Part shown: positions 21,700-33,759 of the stretch, in pieces | Position numbering within the stretch: position 1 is the first letter of the stretch | How the letters are laid out: the number at the start of each line of letters is the position of its first letter | Assembly (NCBI GenBank): GCA_033032175.1 | Contig: CM065317.1 | Span: 19,427,279 to 19,491,278 of the forward strand | DNA from: Saturnia japonica | Lineage: Eukaryota; Arthropoda; Insecta; Lepidoptera; Saturniidae | Length of the DNA: 64,000 bases | Reading direction: 5' to 3' | Position numbers and translations under genes: made by a program | Notes under the pieces: model-generated | The model's database searches: none | What the model was told of the DNA's origin: nothing | What the model saw: the letters and a program-made list of their open reading frames with translations, nothing else

Positions 21700-24455
21700 G
21701 GGAAACAAAAAACCCGACTGCAACAAAAAGACAACATTTATTTTCTATTTTTGCTTTTTATTTGATTCCCAGACGTCTAATTTAAATAATATATAAAGAC
21801 GAATCTAACGACACCTCGTATGCTAAAATCTACCAAGTCGCTAATGCTACATAGCGTGCCAAAGAAATAGACATATATACATACATTACGCTCGAAAAAC
21901 ATAACGCTCCTTTTTCGCAGTCGGGTAATAAAACAAAAACACTTTTTTCACTCTACTAAACGCGTTAAAAGAAATAGCTACAAAAACCAAATCTCTTTAT
22001 TCAGAAATGGAAACAAAAAACATTCAATTTGAATTCAAATGGCTACTTCTAAAAGTATTCCAGTTACCGGCAGTTTCCCCTTTCACGGCGTATCTTGAAG
22101 CCGGCCAGCAAAGAGAAGATCTAGCTCAAAGCTAATTTAGCGGCGGCGGGGTGCCGTGACGTGACGCGGCCTGCGACCTCTTCTTATTTATTACATCCAC
22201 TATTGCACTTCGCTCTGTGTGCTGCAAAATAAAGCTAAGAGCGATTATAAATGAAGCGTTCACTTAATGCATGTATCTTTCGACTAATAATTCCTTTGTC
22301 GCGTACTAAAATTAAGGGTTGTTAGCGCATTATGTGACGGAAGTGCTAATGGTGAAATTAGTCATCAATGAGAATAATGTAAGCTCATTTTACTGTTTTT
22401 TTATTGTGTAAATATAATTTAACGATGTAAACATTATTTAAATTTTTTGCGATATTTTTTTTATTTTCCGCTGCATAAATATAAATTCTTACGTGCTTAA
22501 ATAAGCGTACCTACACAGATTTTTTTATAATTATGAATTATATTTATTTATTTATTATATACATAATCATATAAATCTATTTTAATAAATTTGTAGTCTG
22601 TTCCATGCATCTTTTCCAAATTTACTGAATATATGGCGTTAAAAAAAATGTCTGTGTGTTTGCATGTCTGAATTTTACATAAAAACGACTTGACCCATTT
22701 TTATAAAAAATTTTTCACTGGAAATAGATCAATAGACTATGAAATTTTTCAATAATACTTTTAAAAATCGTAAATATATGTGTCGTTATTTTACTAACCA
22801 TTTTTTAATTAAAATTACAAATGTTTGAAAAATATATTCAATGGATAGTTACATATCAAAATTTTGAGGTATGATATATTCAGGTATATTTGTCCATTGT
22901 CACGATGATAATAATACTTAAAACTGTATATTGTAAACGTTTATAATTTAGACCAAACACCACAGTTACAATGTGCCCCAGATATTGCAACGTGCGCCTT
23001 GTCATAACAAAAACAAGTGCCTTTTCACTTAATTAATTTTACAAATTAGCAAATTCTGAAATGGTTATTGCGTTTTATATATTAAAACGCGACCGCTTGT
23101 TACTCCGCCTGCAATATTGTTAACATTTTAAATGAATGTACACCATATATTAGTGATTTATGTTATTTCTTTAATTTTTAACTTTCGCGGTAAAAATAAA
23201 TAATTTATATGGGTCTTATTGCCGTGATCTGTGGGTTTTCGCAGTCGAAATTACTGTTCATGGCATGATTTTGCTCCTTCTAATCACTTTTGTAAGGGCG
23301 CATTTTGCAAAAAATAATAAAATACAATATTTATGGTGTAAAACGATCGAACGATGATTTTGGACGCCAGTAACAGCATTCTAATGGGACGTCGATACGT
23401 GCCGTTCGGGCAGCGTCGCGTCTAATCGGCTCTTTCCGACTCGGCTCTCCCTTCTCAACATTTGTACTGAACGTTTCTCTCTCTACTACATAAACTCACT
23501 ACATTTTGTATGTGTTTGTCTATCAGCGTGGTTTCTTATGTTAACTTTAAAGGTTATTTATTAATATCAGTAAATTTAGGTGTCTTTTTACTCTGTTTAA
23601 ATCTATTTACATTTCAATATAAAAATAGGATTTATTCCGATGTCCCACCTCTGCCAGGCATCTCATCATGACCCTCATATTTTTTAAATTCATTAATTTG
23701 AAAACAGATTTTCCCATATAAACTTTAATTCCCTTTGAACTCCCTTAAAAGTTGATTTGCTAACCACATTCCTTATTGGTCCCGTAAAAGACGTAATATA
23801 TAAACGATTCAAACTTCATATTCGCAACTACAAAACTTAAGCATTGTGTTGATCTCTCATGAGTGAAAGTTATGTTCTCATTTATGGATACATCGGAATA
23901 AATATAAAGCAGAACAAATACCTACATGTGATATAACGTCACACGTCTGGCTTATTTTCTTTTTAACATCTGTTTTGACTTTGGTAACGTGACAAGACGA
24001 GTCAGTTAAAATAAGGCTTGTTTACATCATATATGGAACAATAGCCCGCCAACTGCCCAAAAAAATCCGCTTTTCGCAAATTTTGTAATTGTTGAGTTAA
24101 CTATTTACATACATTTTGGATTTGAATGAAATTTTAAATATTATCGTCTTCTTCCGAAGAGTGCCATTTTAGTGCAACACCAACAGAGATTGTTCATGCA
24201 GTCAAAGTAATAAATAAATTTACTTTTTTTCTTTAGATTATATTATTTGTTTACTCGCAAATGTGATAAAAACCATTGTATGTTACACGGGCGGTACTTG
24301 AATTACGAAGATCGACTCATTAAAACCCTCAGTCTTCGACTTTTGGCTTCTAATAGACTCTTTTTCATAATTCTTTAATTACCGGCCTCAAGGTACAATG
24401 ATAAAAAAATTAAATAAAATAATTATAATCCGTGCACAAAGGCCACTTATATTTA
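21700..24455. other. Low-repeat interval with two GC-rich islands
   Basis: No open frame of note. Islands at about 22,060-22,260 (gcggcggcggggtgccgtga) and 23,215-23,460 (gcccgtt-type ggacgtcgatacgtgccgtt, gtcgcgtctaatcggctc) stand out from AT-rich flanks and match nothing else in the window. Candidates for regulatory or otherwise conserved single-copy DNA. Confidence 0.35.
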
Positions 24456-24458
24456 ACT

Positions 24459-25126
24459 AGCTGACCCGCGCAACTTCATCTGCGTCATATAAGAGAGAGA
24501 GAGAGAGAGCAGGTCGTAGGCAATGTATTATAGGTACCGCCCACCTTTCACATTATTCTGTACAGTAAAAATGCACTCGCGATACTTGATAATTATTTTG
24601 CTGCCGAGTTTATTAAAACTGTGATATCTCTTAAGATGTTCGTTCAAATCAATTACTGTAAAGGACAATTTTGTTCAAAATTAATACTTTTCATGAGTTA
24701 CGATTTATTTCGATAAGGATTAATACCATTTATATAAAAACACCATCGCAAATAATTCATTATTTTAGAACAAATTGTATTACTATTAAAAAGGTTATAT
24801 TGCATCAACCTTAAAATATAGACATATGCTATCGCGGACTTTCTTTTAAAACTTTTTAATAAAACAAATTTTTTAACACACATCATTGTTTCGTAACTAT
24901 GACCATTCACAAAAGGAATAAATTTCCTCCATTTTTGTAACATTTTTCATTGATGTTCCGCTCCTATTGGTCGTGGCGTGATATTGTATCACCTATAGCC
25001 TTCAGTGATAAATGGGCTATCCAGCACTAAAACATTTTTTTCCATTTCAAACAGTAGTGCCTGAGATTAGCGTGTTCAATCAAACAAACAAACAATCTTT
25101 TCAGCTTTATTTATTAGTATAGATTA
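24459..25126 (-). mobile_element. RTE-type LINE tail, copy 2
   Basis: About 670 bp. Read on the minus strand it opens with aatctatactaataa and a gtttgtttgttt run, and ends with a (TC)n run and the cgcgggtcagctag terminus. It is close in sequence to 31313-32010 along its whole length. Confidence 0.7.
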
Positions 25127-25129
25127 CCT

Positions 25130-27160
25130 ACACTAAATAGTACTTTACTAAGTGTCTACCAGCTTACCTCTAATCTCCGCGACTTTATTTAAATACTTTG
25201 ATAATCTCAGAAACTCGCTTTAACTAAACTAAACTAGAGCAAAAGTGTTTTTGTAATATTCGATTAAGAGCAAGTGATACAATTAATTTTCTTGGCGCGG
25301 CGTACAATTAAGAGTCATCTTAATTGCTGTATTTTTAATTTCTCGTCCACTTCAAGCTACTGTAATTTTTCTCGCTTAATTCATGCTAATTAATGTAATA
25401 TAAAAATGTCAAGAGTTATTAATTAAATTTATTAATCAGGGTTCCGTATTTTATTATGAAAATTTGCGTTTGCAAATATTTTTAAAATTTCAGCATGTAC
25501 TTTATTTTTTATGTATCTGGGCATTATTTTAGTAGGCAGAGAGAATGGATCACCATTTTTATGTCATTACTATCAACTAACACGCCTTTCGTTTAGAATT
25601 ACTTAGTGCATGAGACACCTATTTTTCCAGCTTGATAATTTTTTCAGTTTGCTTCAAATGAACTAATATTATGACATTAATGTGGAAAGCCTGTTTTATT
25701 TCACTTCTCGCTTCCACTATCGCTTCAATTAATCCTCGACCTTGACCGATTCACGTCCATTTGGATCATTGGCAAAATCTCCTCCCAAACTATTATCTAA
25801 ATATGAATGATTGAAACAACAACACATTGTTCGTTCGTTAGCAGTGTTAAGTATATTATGTCCTTGTGATTTGTAATTTGTATTTATAATTCCATGTCAA
25901 TCCGAAGGTATTCAATCCAGTTCAAAGTGACTAGTTCAAAAAGGCAATTTTATACATTAAAATCTAATAAAAATCTCTCTGATGCTAAAAGGGATAAAGT
26001 ACGTTTTTGTAACTAATTACGTTTTACTGCCAAATTATTAAAAATATAGGCATGATATTTATTTATTATAAAAAGGTTTAAATTAACGGTAGTCCTTCAA
26101 AAAACATTATGTCAAACAGGTCAAAGTGGTGTGCGCTTTCATACTGCCAAATAAATTTTAAAAGTGTTAATAGGACTACAATTTTCTTGAGTCAGTAAGA
26201 AGATTTTTTTCTTGGCTTGTAATAAGACTACTTTTAAGTAAACAGTTATAAAATTTTAGCAAAAATATTCGTTTCGGCAAAAGTTTGCCATCAATAGATT
26301 TCTAATAATACATGGTCTTACAATAAATGCAGACAACGTTTCCTCCTAAACGTAAGTCAATTTCTGATATTCGCTGTATATATATTTGTTAGTATTTTTA
26401 CAGTGTTGGCTACCGCGCGCTGTATTACAACGTTTGCCTTTGTTATTTAAAGTAGTACTGATTGTATAATGGTTTTACATAACTATATCACTGAACTCTA
26501 AAAGCACTGAGCGAGCTTTGTTGTGAGAAGCTGCAATGAAAATACGATATAATATTACAGACACGTCTTTACTTAACGTCGTTTTATTTGTAATTCATAC
26601 ATATTGTACAGTAAATATTACTTTAAATTAAATGTCAAACACTACTTATACACTCGGGAAAATCGTGTTGTTAGTGTGTACCGAAGTTGTTATGGCATTT
26701 ATAAAATATGTCGACATAAAAACAGTGACCTTCGGTAGATTCTTCTCCCTTTGTGGTCACTGTAGTTTATTTATTTCAATGTATACTGACCATTAACCAC
26801 TGTGGTCATTCCTTCGATTTATTATATTCTATACTTATAATAAAACAGTAAAGGGTCGAAATCGGTACGTAATTTTTTTTTTTAAATAATATTACTGATT
26901 GATTTAGAATCGCGTATAGAAACATTTTTTGAAATTTTTCTCTCTCTATCTCTCTGTTAGTTTGTACACCAATCACGCAGAAACTACTGAACCGAATATG
27001 ATGAAATTTGGTATGATTGTAGTTTAAAGTCTGTAGGTACATATAGGATGCATTTTTACACGCGTGGACATTTGTACGATTTATAAATTGTGTTTAGGTT
27101 ATGTACATATTAAAAAAGGAATGAAAGAAAGAAAAGACATTTATTTGTCACACGCACAAG
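25130..27160. other. Low-repeat AT-rich interval
   Basis: No supported gene. 25,240-25,440 has several taattaat/attaatta sites. A short LINE-like piece (aactactgaaccgaatatgatg) lies at about 26,980-27,010. Confidence 0.35.
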
Positions 27161-27169
27161 TTATATAAT

Positions 27170-27330
27170 CAAATAAAATGTTCAATGCCAATGAAATTAA
27201 AATAGAGCCACACAATAAGTATCCCTTATCCAACAAAAAAAAAAGTCATCCAAATCGGTTTTTAAACAAGGAAGTTATGGCGAGACAACCATAAAAATAT
27301 ATACATTATGTAGTGCACATTCGAATTGAG
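27170..27330 (+). repeat. 'Aag-aagttatgg' dispersed repeat, copy 1
   Basis: Carries the aatcggtttttaaacaagg and gaagttatgg blocks shared by six units in the window; ends acattcgaatt. Confidence 0.45.
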
Positions 27331-27864
27331 TTCGATTAAAAATTAAAATCAAGAAAAAAAAGGAATTAAACCAACAATTACAACAATATTAAATTATACG
27401 AAATTAATCGAAATTATTTTATCTTCACCAAATGTTCAATAAAAACAATAAATAAATATAAAAGAGTTATGATACTGTTAATCGTATAGACAGAAAATTG
27501 CACTTATTTATTCTCTTTTATTGTATATCGTTTTACAAAATTATTTTCGTTGGTACAAGCATTACGTCCGATACGATTTCCTATCGCTAAACACCTCATA
27601 AACGTCGAGCTGCGAGACCCTACATGAGATGGGAGAATGATTTAAAGAAAACCGCAGCAACAAAATGGTAACAAATAGCAAAGAATTGAGAAAAATGGAA
27701 ATCAGAATATTAATACTTTTTCTTGTTTAAATTATTAAATTTTCTTGTTTATTTTTTAACTTATTATTAAAAATGCATGTAGATCAAATTTATTAGTAAG
27801 GTAATGTAAATTTAATTGTTGCTAACTTCTTCAGAGTTTAATTATTATTGTAAGGTAAAATTGA

Positions 27865-28385
27865 AGTGTCTGTTTGTAATGTTAAAATAACAGCTTTTTA
27901 CTAAATTCATATGAAATTATATACGACAATTATTACAAAAAGCCTATTTTTAAATTTGGTGTCTGTGTGTCTGTCTGTTTGTTCCGGGTAATCTCCGAAA
28001 CGGTTGGACCGATTTTGACGGGACTTTCACTAATAGATAGCTGGTGTTATATGGAGTAACTTAGACTACATTTATTTTAGAAAAATAATTAGGGTTCCGC
28101 ACAAATAAAAAAACTTCTCATGGTGAATCAATTCAGGCGCTTAAATGGCTTACGCTGAGTAAACCATAGGAGAGATATAGCAAATTAATGTGCTACATAA
28201 TAGTAGGCATTAAATAGAGATACAAAAAAATCGGGAGAATATACGTCTATCATGTAAGGAACACCCACAGTAACCATTTTTGTCTTTAAAATATCCGGGA
28301 GCGGGAGAGCAAGATTCGCGCGGTCATTCTGTAGTCCACGTGAGCGAAGCCACGGGCACAGCTTATTTTGACATTTAAAACAGAC
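27865..28385 (+). repeat. LINE-derived repeat, copy 1 of a pair
   Basis: Starts ttgaagtgtctgtttgtaa, contains ctccgaaacggttggaccga, and ends near cacgggcacagctta. It is a near-full partner of 56785-57235 in the same orientation. The layout is that of lepidopteran RTE-like 3' regions. Confidence 0.65.
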
Positions 28386-28404
28386 ACTTTAATTTTACTA
28401 ATTG

Positions 28405-28830
28405 TATATATAGCGACATCTATCTCGCCACATACGACGCATCCTACATCGCGATATCAAAATTAACCGAACAATTGAGTATAGCCCCCCACATATAGAT
28501 AGGGTCGACCAATCGATCTCATAAGTACGTAATAATTAGTGAATTGTGTAATAATAATATATCCACTAATCAAGCGGGGCGGTAAGGATCTGTGGGTACC
28601 CGTCTGTGACGCAATCACTATGCACGTAGTGATAAACCCGTCATAGCGACTGTCTTTTGGTTTGTCACGTTTCGGGATCAGATAGTGTATAACCCTGGCG
28701 GATCAATCGGTTATGGATTGACCATCCGTCAGTGGTTGCTGTTGTTTTTTGATTGCACTGTGCCCAGCGCTGTCACTTTGCATCTCTTGTGCAAAATGGG
28801 CAAGTTGCTTGTACAACTACGAACGCCTAC
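28405..28830 (+). repeat. Repeat cluster, inverted partner of the one at 33.8-34.8 kb
   Basis: 28409-28475 is the inverted counterpart of 34640-34714. 28590-28830 shares gtgataaacccgtcatagcg and tcgggatcag with 34.2-34.4, 49.65 and 58.7 kb. Confidence 0.45.
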
Positions 28831-28886
28831 CAAAAAATATCAGCAATGTCTTCAAGCCACATTTTTTTGGTTGTATTTATTTTATA

Positions 28887-29665
28887 CTAGCGGTCGCCCA
28901 ATGATCGAAATTCGACCTGCGACTTTTTAATCATGCACTATTTTCTGTTTGACATTTGCAGTATTCATGAACCTAAACAATGAGTATTATATCACTTGCT
29001 GTAACTTTTCATTGAGTGACAATGTCAATATTTCAATGATATTGGTCGGGTTAGGATTTTTAGTATTAGTTTATTTTGGAATACTAGCTGGTACCCGCGA
29101 CTTAGTCTGCGTATTAATGGATATATGTACGCAAATTGATCACGGAACACGACATACCAAAGAAAACCATAGATAGGTTTGTCACTATGTGTATGGTCTT
29201 CGCGATCCCTACCACCCAGCTATATTACTGCATAATACACCGACTGATTTCGGAACACGACAGAGCAAAAAAATCATAGATAGGTATTATATTTCTAGGA
29301 TAACGGTGGTTAAGTTATGATTTTACAACGATAAAAAGTACCCTATATATTATTTCAGGTTATAGACTATCTTTGTGCTAAATTTCATACAAACTTTCAC
29401 ATTTATTATATTTGTAGGATAACACTGGTTAAACTATGACTTTTACCGCGATAAAAAGTACCCTATGTGTTATTCCAGGTCATAAACTATCTGTTTACTA
29501 AATTTCATTCAAATCCGTTCAGTCGTTTTCGTGTGATTGAGTAACAAACATCTAAACACCCAAACATACACACTCACATTTATTATATTAGTAAGAGATA
29601 CTATAGATAAACTTTAAACATGCAATACGCTTAAAAAGTTTTCTTCTCACGTAAATGATAAAAGA
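28887..29665 (-). mobile_element. Helitron-like element, copy 3, split by a nested insertion
   Basis: The 3' end ctag is at 28887-28890 with the usual hairpin. The body runs to about 29,080, is interrupted by a LINE-like segment (about 29,083-29,605), then resumes with the 5' part (about 29,605-29,665). Confidence 0.65.
29083..29605 (-). mobile_element. RTE-like LINE segment nested in Helitron copy 3
   Basis: Begins ctggtacccgcgacttagtc and ends with the acaaacatctaaacac and tttattatattagta signature. It includes an imperfect direct duplication of about 110 bp (about 29,295-29,410 and 29,411-29,520; both carry cgataaaaagtaccctat). Confidence 0.6.
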
Positions 29666-29890
29666 CATTCATTAATTAACGATTACAAACACTTCAACTT
29701 TCTCGTAACTACATCTACAAATGTTAAGTAATTCGAAAATATTAAAATATAATATTACTATCCATAATAGTTCAATTTCATACCTAGCATTGCCTAACTA
29801 TATATCATCACGCGTAATTATAATTAAATATTATGATTAAACACTGAATGCTCTGAGAGGCGTCTTATCATACGTCATTTGGTTAATTAA

Positions 29891-30190
29891 TTAAATTTCC
29901 TGCCCCCGGCATTCTAGCTGTACCTTAAACTCTACCCATAGTAATAAACTGATAGGAATGCACGTATATGTGTCGTTTTCGTAAGGTATCTTTGTTGTAC
30001 TGTTTTCAATCAAATTAGCATTGCGGTTGTATCCAAAGACAACCACATAGTTGTTGCTATCTGAATACTTGGAACGTTTCGTAAACGGTTTGTCTAGCTC
30101 TGACTGTAACACAGCAATAGAAGTTCTATTGCTTCTCGGCAGATAGAGGTGGGATTCTAGACTGACTTCAGACAATGTACAAACGAACAC
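29891..30190 (-). CDS. Candidate terminal exon or coding fragment, unknown
   Basis: About 100 open codons on the minus strand ending TAA: SLESHLYLPRSNRTSIAVLQ, SELDKPFTKRSKYSDSNNY, VVVFGYNRNANLIENS and LLWVEFKVQLECRGQEI. Mixed, protein-like composition with three N-glycosylation sites. There is no ATG start, so it would be a 3' exon; a clear acceptor is lacking (ag at several places near 30,150). Could also be a piece of an unrecognised transposon. Confidence 0.3.
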   Translation of the reverse strand: MFVCTLSEVSLESHLYLPRSNRTSIAVLQSELDKPFTKRSKYSDSNNYVVVFGYNRNANLIENSTTKIPYENDTYTCIPISLLLWVEFKVQLECRGQEI

Positions 30191-30624
30191 CCAACAGACG
30201 TCAACGTCAAAGAGAAATTAATAATCTCGCATGGATGTTGTTCTAGTTAACTCAAGGGTAACGGCCACGAGTGTCAAAATAATGTACTGAATAAAAAAAA
30301 AAGAGAGCAAAGCAGAGTCACAAGATGATCATAGCTAGTATTCGTAGGGAATGGAGAACAAATATGAATATTCGCAGGCAAATTATAGAAAATTTAATGT
30401 TTTTTTAAACTTTGAACACTGCAAAATCATTACAATTTTCAAAGTTTCTCTACTCCTAAGTTTGGAATTCTAAAAAAAGGAATTGAAAAAAACGAGTGTT
30501 TTATCTCCAAGTATGCAAATCAGTCGCTATCAACATTCATACTTCTGAAATTTGAACGCTGAAACACTTGCCAAATTAATTGGTATGGTTCCTAGCATAA
30601 TCCATATCCAATGCTGAGGTAAGA

Positions 30625-31010
30625 TATCGATCCTTCGAGTCTCAAATGTAGTAAAAGCCATTTTGTCCAAAATCGACTTTAAACGCTATCTTACTTACTT
30701 TCACGAGCTCTATCGATCTGTATATTTCAAATTTTGATATCTCAATAAAAATGTCTTTTACAACTCAGATTATTTATCACCCAAATTCAGTTTTTCTTTT
30801 ATTTTTTGTCGTACTTGATATTCTAGTCGTGGATCAATTGTCGTAAATGAAGTCTTTGTTTGAACATTGAATATACAACATTTTTTTGTATGAAAATAGC
30901 TCTAAGAAAAAAAAAGTTATAAACATTTTTATTTCCAGTTATTCGGTTTTTGCGTTTTCCCTAAAGACGTGTTTTCGCTTTTACTATATTTGAGACTCGA
31001 AGGGTCGATA
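30625..31010. mobile_element. MITE with about 30-bp inverted termini and TA ends
   Basis: The left end tatcgatccttcgagtctca and the right end, read on the other strand, tatcgacccttcgagtctca continue together into aaatgtagtaaaagc / aaatatagtaaaagc. 386 bp, AT-rich, no frame. TA at each end suggests a Tc1/mariner-type element. Confidence 0.7.
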
Positions 31011-31312
31011 TTTAGAAAAATCTAATGTATATTATGTAATATAATATTACAATAAAATATTAAAATACCGATTTGAACTAAACATATTCTATGGCCATAA
31101 ATTGAACCTTTTTATTTTATGATGTTTACTAGGGAAAAGCTAATTAATAATTTCTAACCTGATATTAAAATGGAATGACGTTAATTATAGAGTTCGATGA
31201 GGTTTGTATATTAAAATAAATTATTTAAAAAAAAACACCTACTACCCGCATTACTTACTAATATCTATTGCACGTTTTGGGTGTGGGTACTTTGCCTTAT
31301 TTTATATTTAAG

Positions 31313-32010
31313 TAGCTGACCCGCGCAACCTCGTCTGCGTCACATAAGAGATAGAGGGTTAGAGAGAGTGGGACGTAGGTACCTATATTACAATTTATAG
31401 ATGCCGCCCGCCTGCCACATCATTCCGGTTAAATACACGCGCGGTACTTGATTATTATTTTGCTGCGGAGTTATTTTAAAACTGTGATATCTACTCAGAT
31501 ATTTATTGAAATCAAGTTATGTAAAGTGCAATTTTGCCCAACATTAAGTACATGTGATGAATAACGTATTTATTTCGATAAGGATCAATACGATGTTTAT
31601 AAAAATACCTTCGCAAATAATGCATTATTTTAGAACACATTTTATTACCATAAAAAGTTTGTATTGCGTCAACCTTAAAAGATAGACATATGCATCAAGG
31701 ACTTTTTTTTTTAGAACATTTTAATAAAAATAATTCTGTCACACATCACTGTTGCGTAACTTAAACCATTTACGCAGGGCACGTAATGGAAACTTTCAAA
31801 AGGAATAAATATTCCTCGTTTTTGCAACATTTTACATTGGTGCTTCGCTCCTACTGGTCGTAGCGTGATGTTATTTAGTTTATAGCCTTCCTCGATAAAT
31901 GGGCTATCCAGCACTAAAATACTTTTTTCGTACGAACTAGTACTTCCTGAGATTAGCGTGTTCAATCAAACAAACAAACAAACTCTTCAGCTTTGTAATA
32001 TTAGTATAGA
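31313..32010 (-). mobile_element. RTE-type LINE tail, copy 3
   Basis: Same 670-700 bp unit as 24459-25126, same orientation. It contains the same short reading frame remnant (MLQKRGIFIPF here, MLQKWRKFIPF in the other), so the copies share a common coding ancestor. Confidence 0.7.
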
Positions 32011-32014
32011 TTTA

Positions 32015-33000
32015 TAGTCCGTTTGGAAAAGGTAGCTTAGGGCTTTATAACTATTCATATAATTATTTTCGGTTATTAATCTTACAATGAGCAAAATTCG
32101 ATTTAAAAACAGCTTGAGACTATGATAGACTTTTGACAGCTTAGTAGTTACTACTAAATAGGGAAACAAGAGAACAGACAAAACAACGAGTTAATAACGC
32201 ATTCAAATGCACTGCAATTTAAGAAACATACAGATATGAGAAATTATATCGTACTGTAATAAATCATACGGGGTAAAACCACTTCAAAAAATTAATATTA
32301 ATTATGATTTCGACGTCTGCACACGCAATAGAACTGATTTGCATATACGAAGCGACGCCTAAATATGAAACCTCTACAAGTTTCCGAATCTTTGTCAATA
32401 GCCTTTAGTGTTGCAAGCTACAACAATATTAAGTATACTTGAAATTAATCTGTATTTTGTCACAACTACAGGTAAAACAACTAATCGTTATTTCATTGTG
32501 GCAGTTAATGTTACTTTGAACATAAAAACTCATCTGTTTCAAAATTTATAAATTTAATAATATAATTCTTGATATTTGGTTGCTCAATTTATATTTCTCT
32601 AGTTTTAAGAGCCCACGAATTCGATCCTTTTTAGTGTTTTCATTTACGGCATTATTTATAAGCCATTCATATCTTTATCTTATTTTCTTCTAACAACATA
32701 GATGAGATAAAGACGGAAATACTTCAATCGGTATATTTTGACAAATTTTTATAAGAAACGCCATTGTCAGCGTTATCTGCATAAGGTAGTCTTCGATTCA
32801 GTAGCTCAACTATGTTTATCCTGATAAATAGAGGATTTCGTCATGAGATTTGTTTGTCGTCAAAACCTGACAACGAAAGCTAATGTATTTTTTATTTTCC
32901 TTCATCATTGTTCATAGACCGTGCTTTTGTTGAGTTAATACTTATATTTTCTTTATCCTTTTGATTCTTAAAAACAATCTTATCTAAAGTTAAGTGAAGA
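32015..33000. other. AT-rich unassigned DNA upstream of the candidate exon
   Basis: No repeat shared within the window and no supported frame. Confidence 0.35.
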
Positions 33001-33220
33001 TGCGACCAAAGGTAGTATCACGCTAAGACTCAAGCAGAATTAGCTCTCAAGTGAAGCTGCCGGAACACACCACTGTAAGTGCTTTGTAATAGATTTTCAA
33101 CTTGAGATTGGTAACTAACCAGGCGTATATTGGGAAATGCCTCACGAAAAAGAAATAGCATTCAAATAGCATACATATTTTATTATTTGCGTTTGATGAA
33201 AAATCTATTTAATATTTCAG

Positions 33221-33313
33221 GCATGCTTCTGTCAGTCTGAAAGGCCAGAATGTTTAACAGATATCCACCTCAAGGACTATCACCAACTTTACTGTCGAAA
33301 ATATATAGAAAAT
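33221..33313 (+). CDS. Candidate internal exon of an unknown gene (Cys-containing)
   Basis: Acceptor aatatttcag and donor aat|gtatgt enclose exactly 31 codons, open only in phase 0: ACFCQSERPECLTDIHLKD then YHQLYCRKYIEN. A perfect donor (act|gtaagt at 33075) lies 146 bp upstream, giving a plausible short intron, but the stretch before that donor reads to a TAA within 16 codons and has no ATG. Real exon of a gene with other exons unseen, non-coding transcript, or chance. No family recognised. Confidence 0.3.
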
Positions 33314-33759
33314 GTATGTATGTACACTCAAGTTTCTAGAAACAAAGAAAATCTTCAGCAGAAATCGGGTTTGCGGCTAGTATACAACACTACAAAAAAC
33401 TATGACAAATAAAAACAATTAAAAATTATAAAGTCATTGATCTTGAAAGGTTTCCTAGATTATTAGGAAATTATGCAAATATTGTCTCATTCGCTAACGA
33501 TTTTACGAATTTTAATCATTATCATGAAATCACGATTTGTCATGTGTTTATATTTGCAAATTAAGTCGAAAGTGAAATGCATATTTGAAATTAGGCCTTT
33601 AGTTGCGTTGATCTCAAGGTTTCTGTTTGACACACATTATGGGACAACGTGAATAGATTACATAAATTCTGAAGATTTTATGAAACTCATTCGAGAAATT
33701 AATGCGGTTCAACTCGAAAACTAAAACTGGCTTGATGCACACACTATAGCTTGGTAAAG

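Noticed and set aside
28949..29176. 75-codon plus-strand frame
   Set aside because: Runs across the Helitron/LINE junction.
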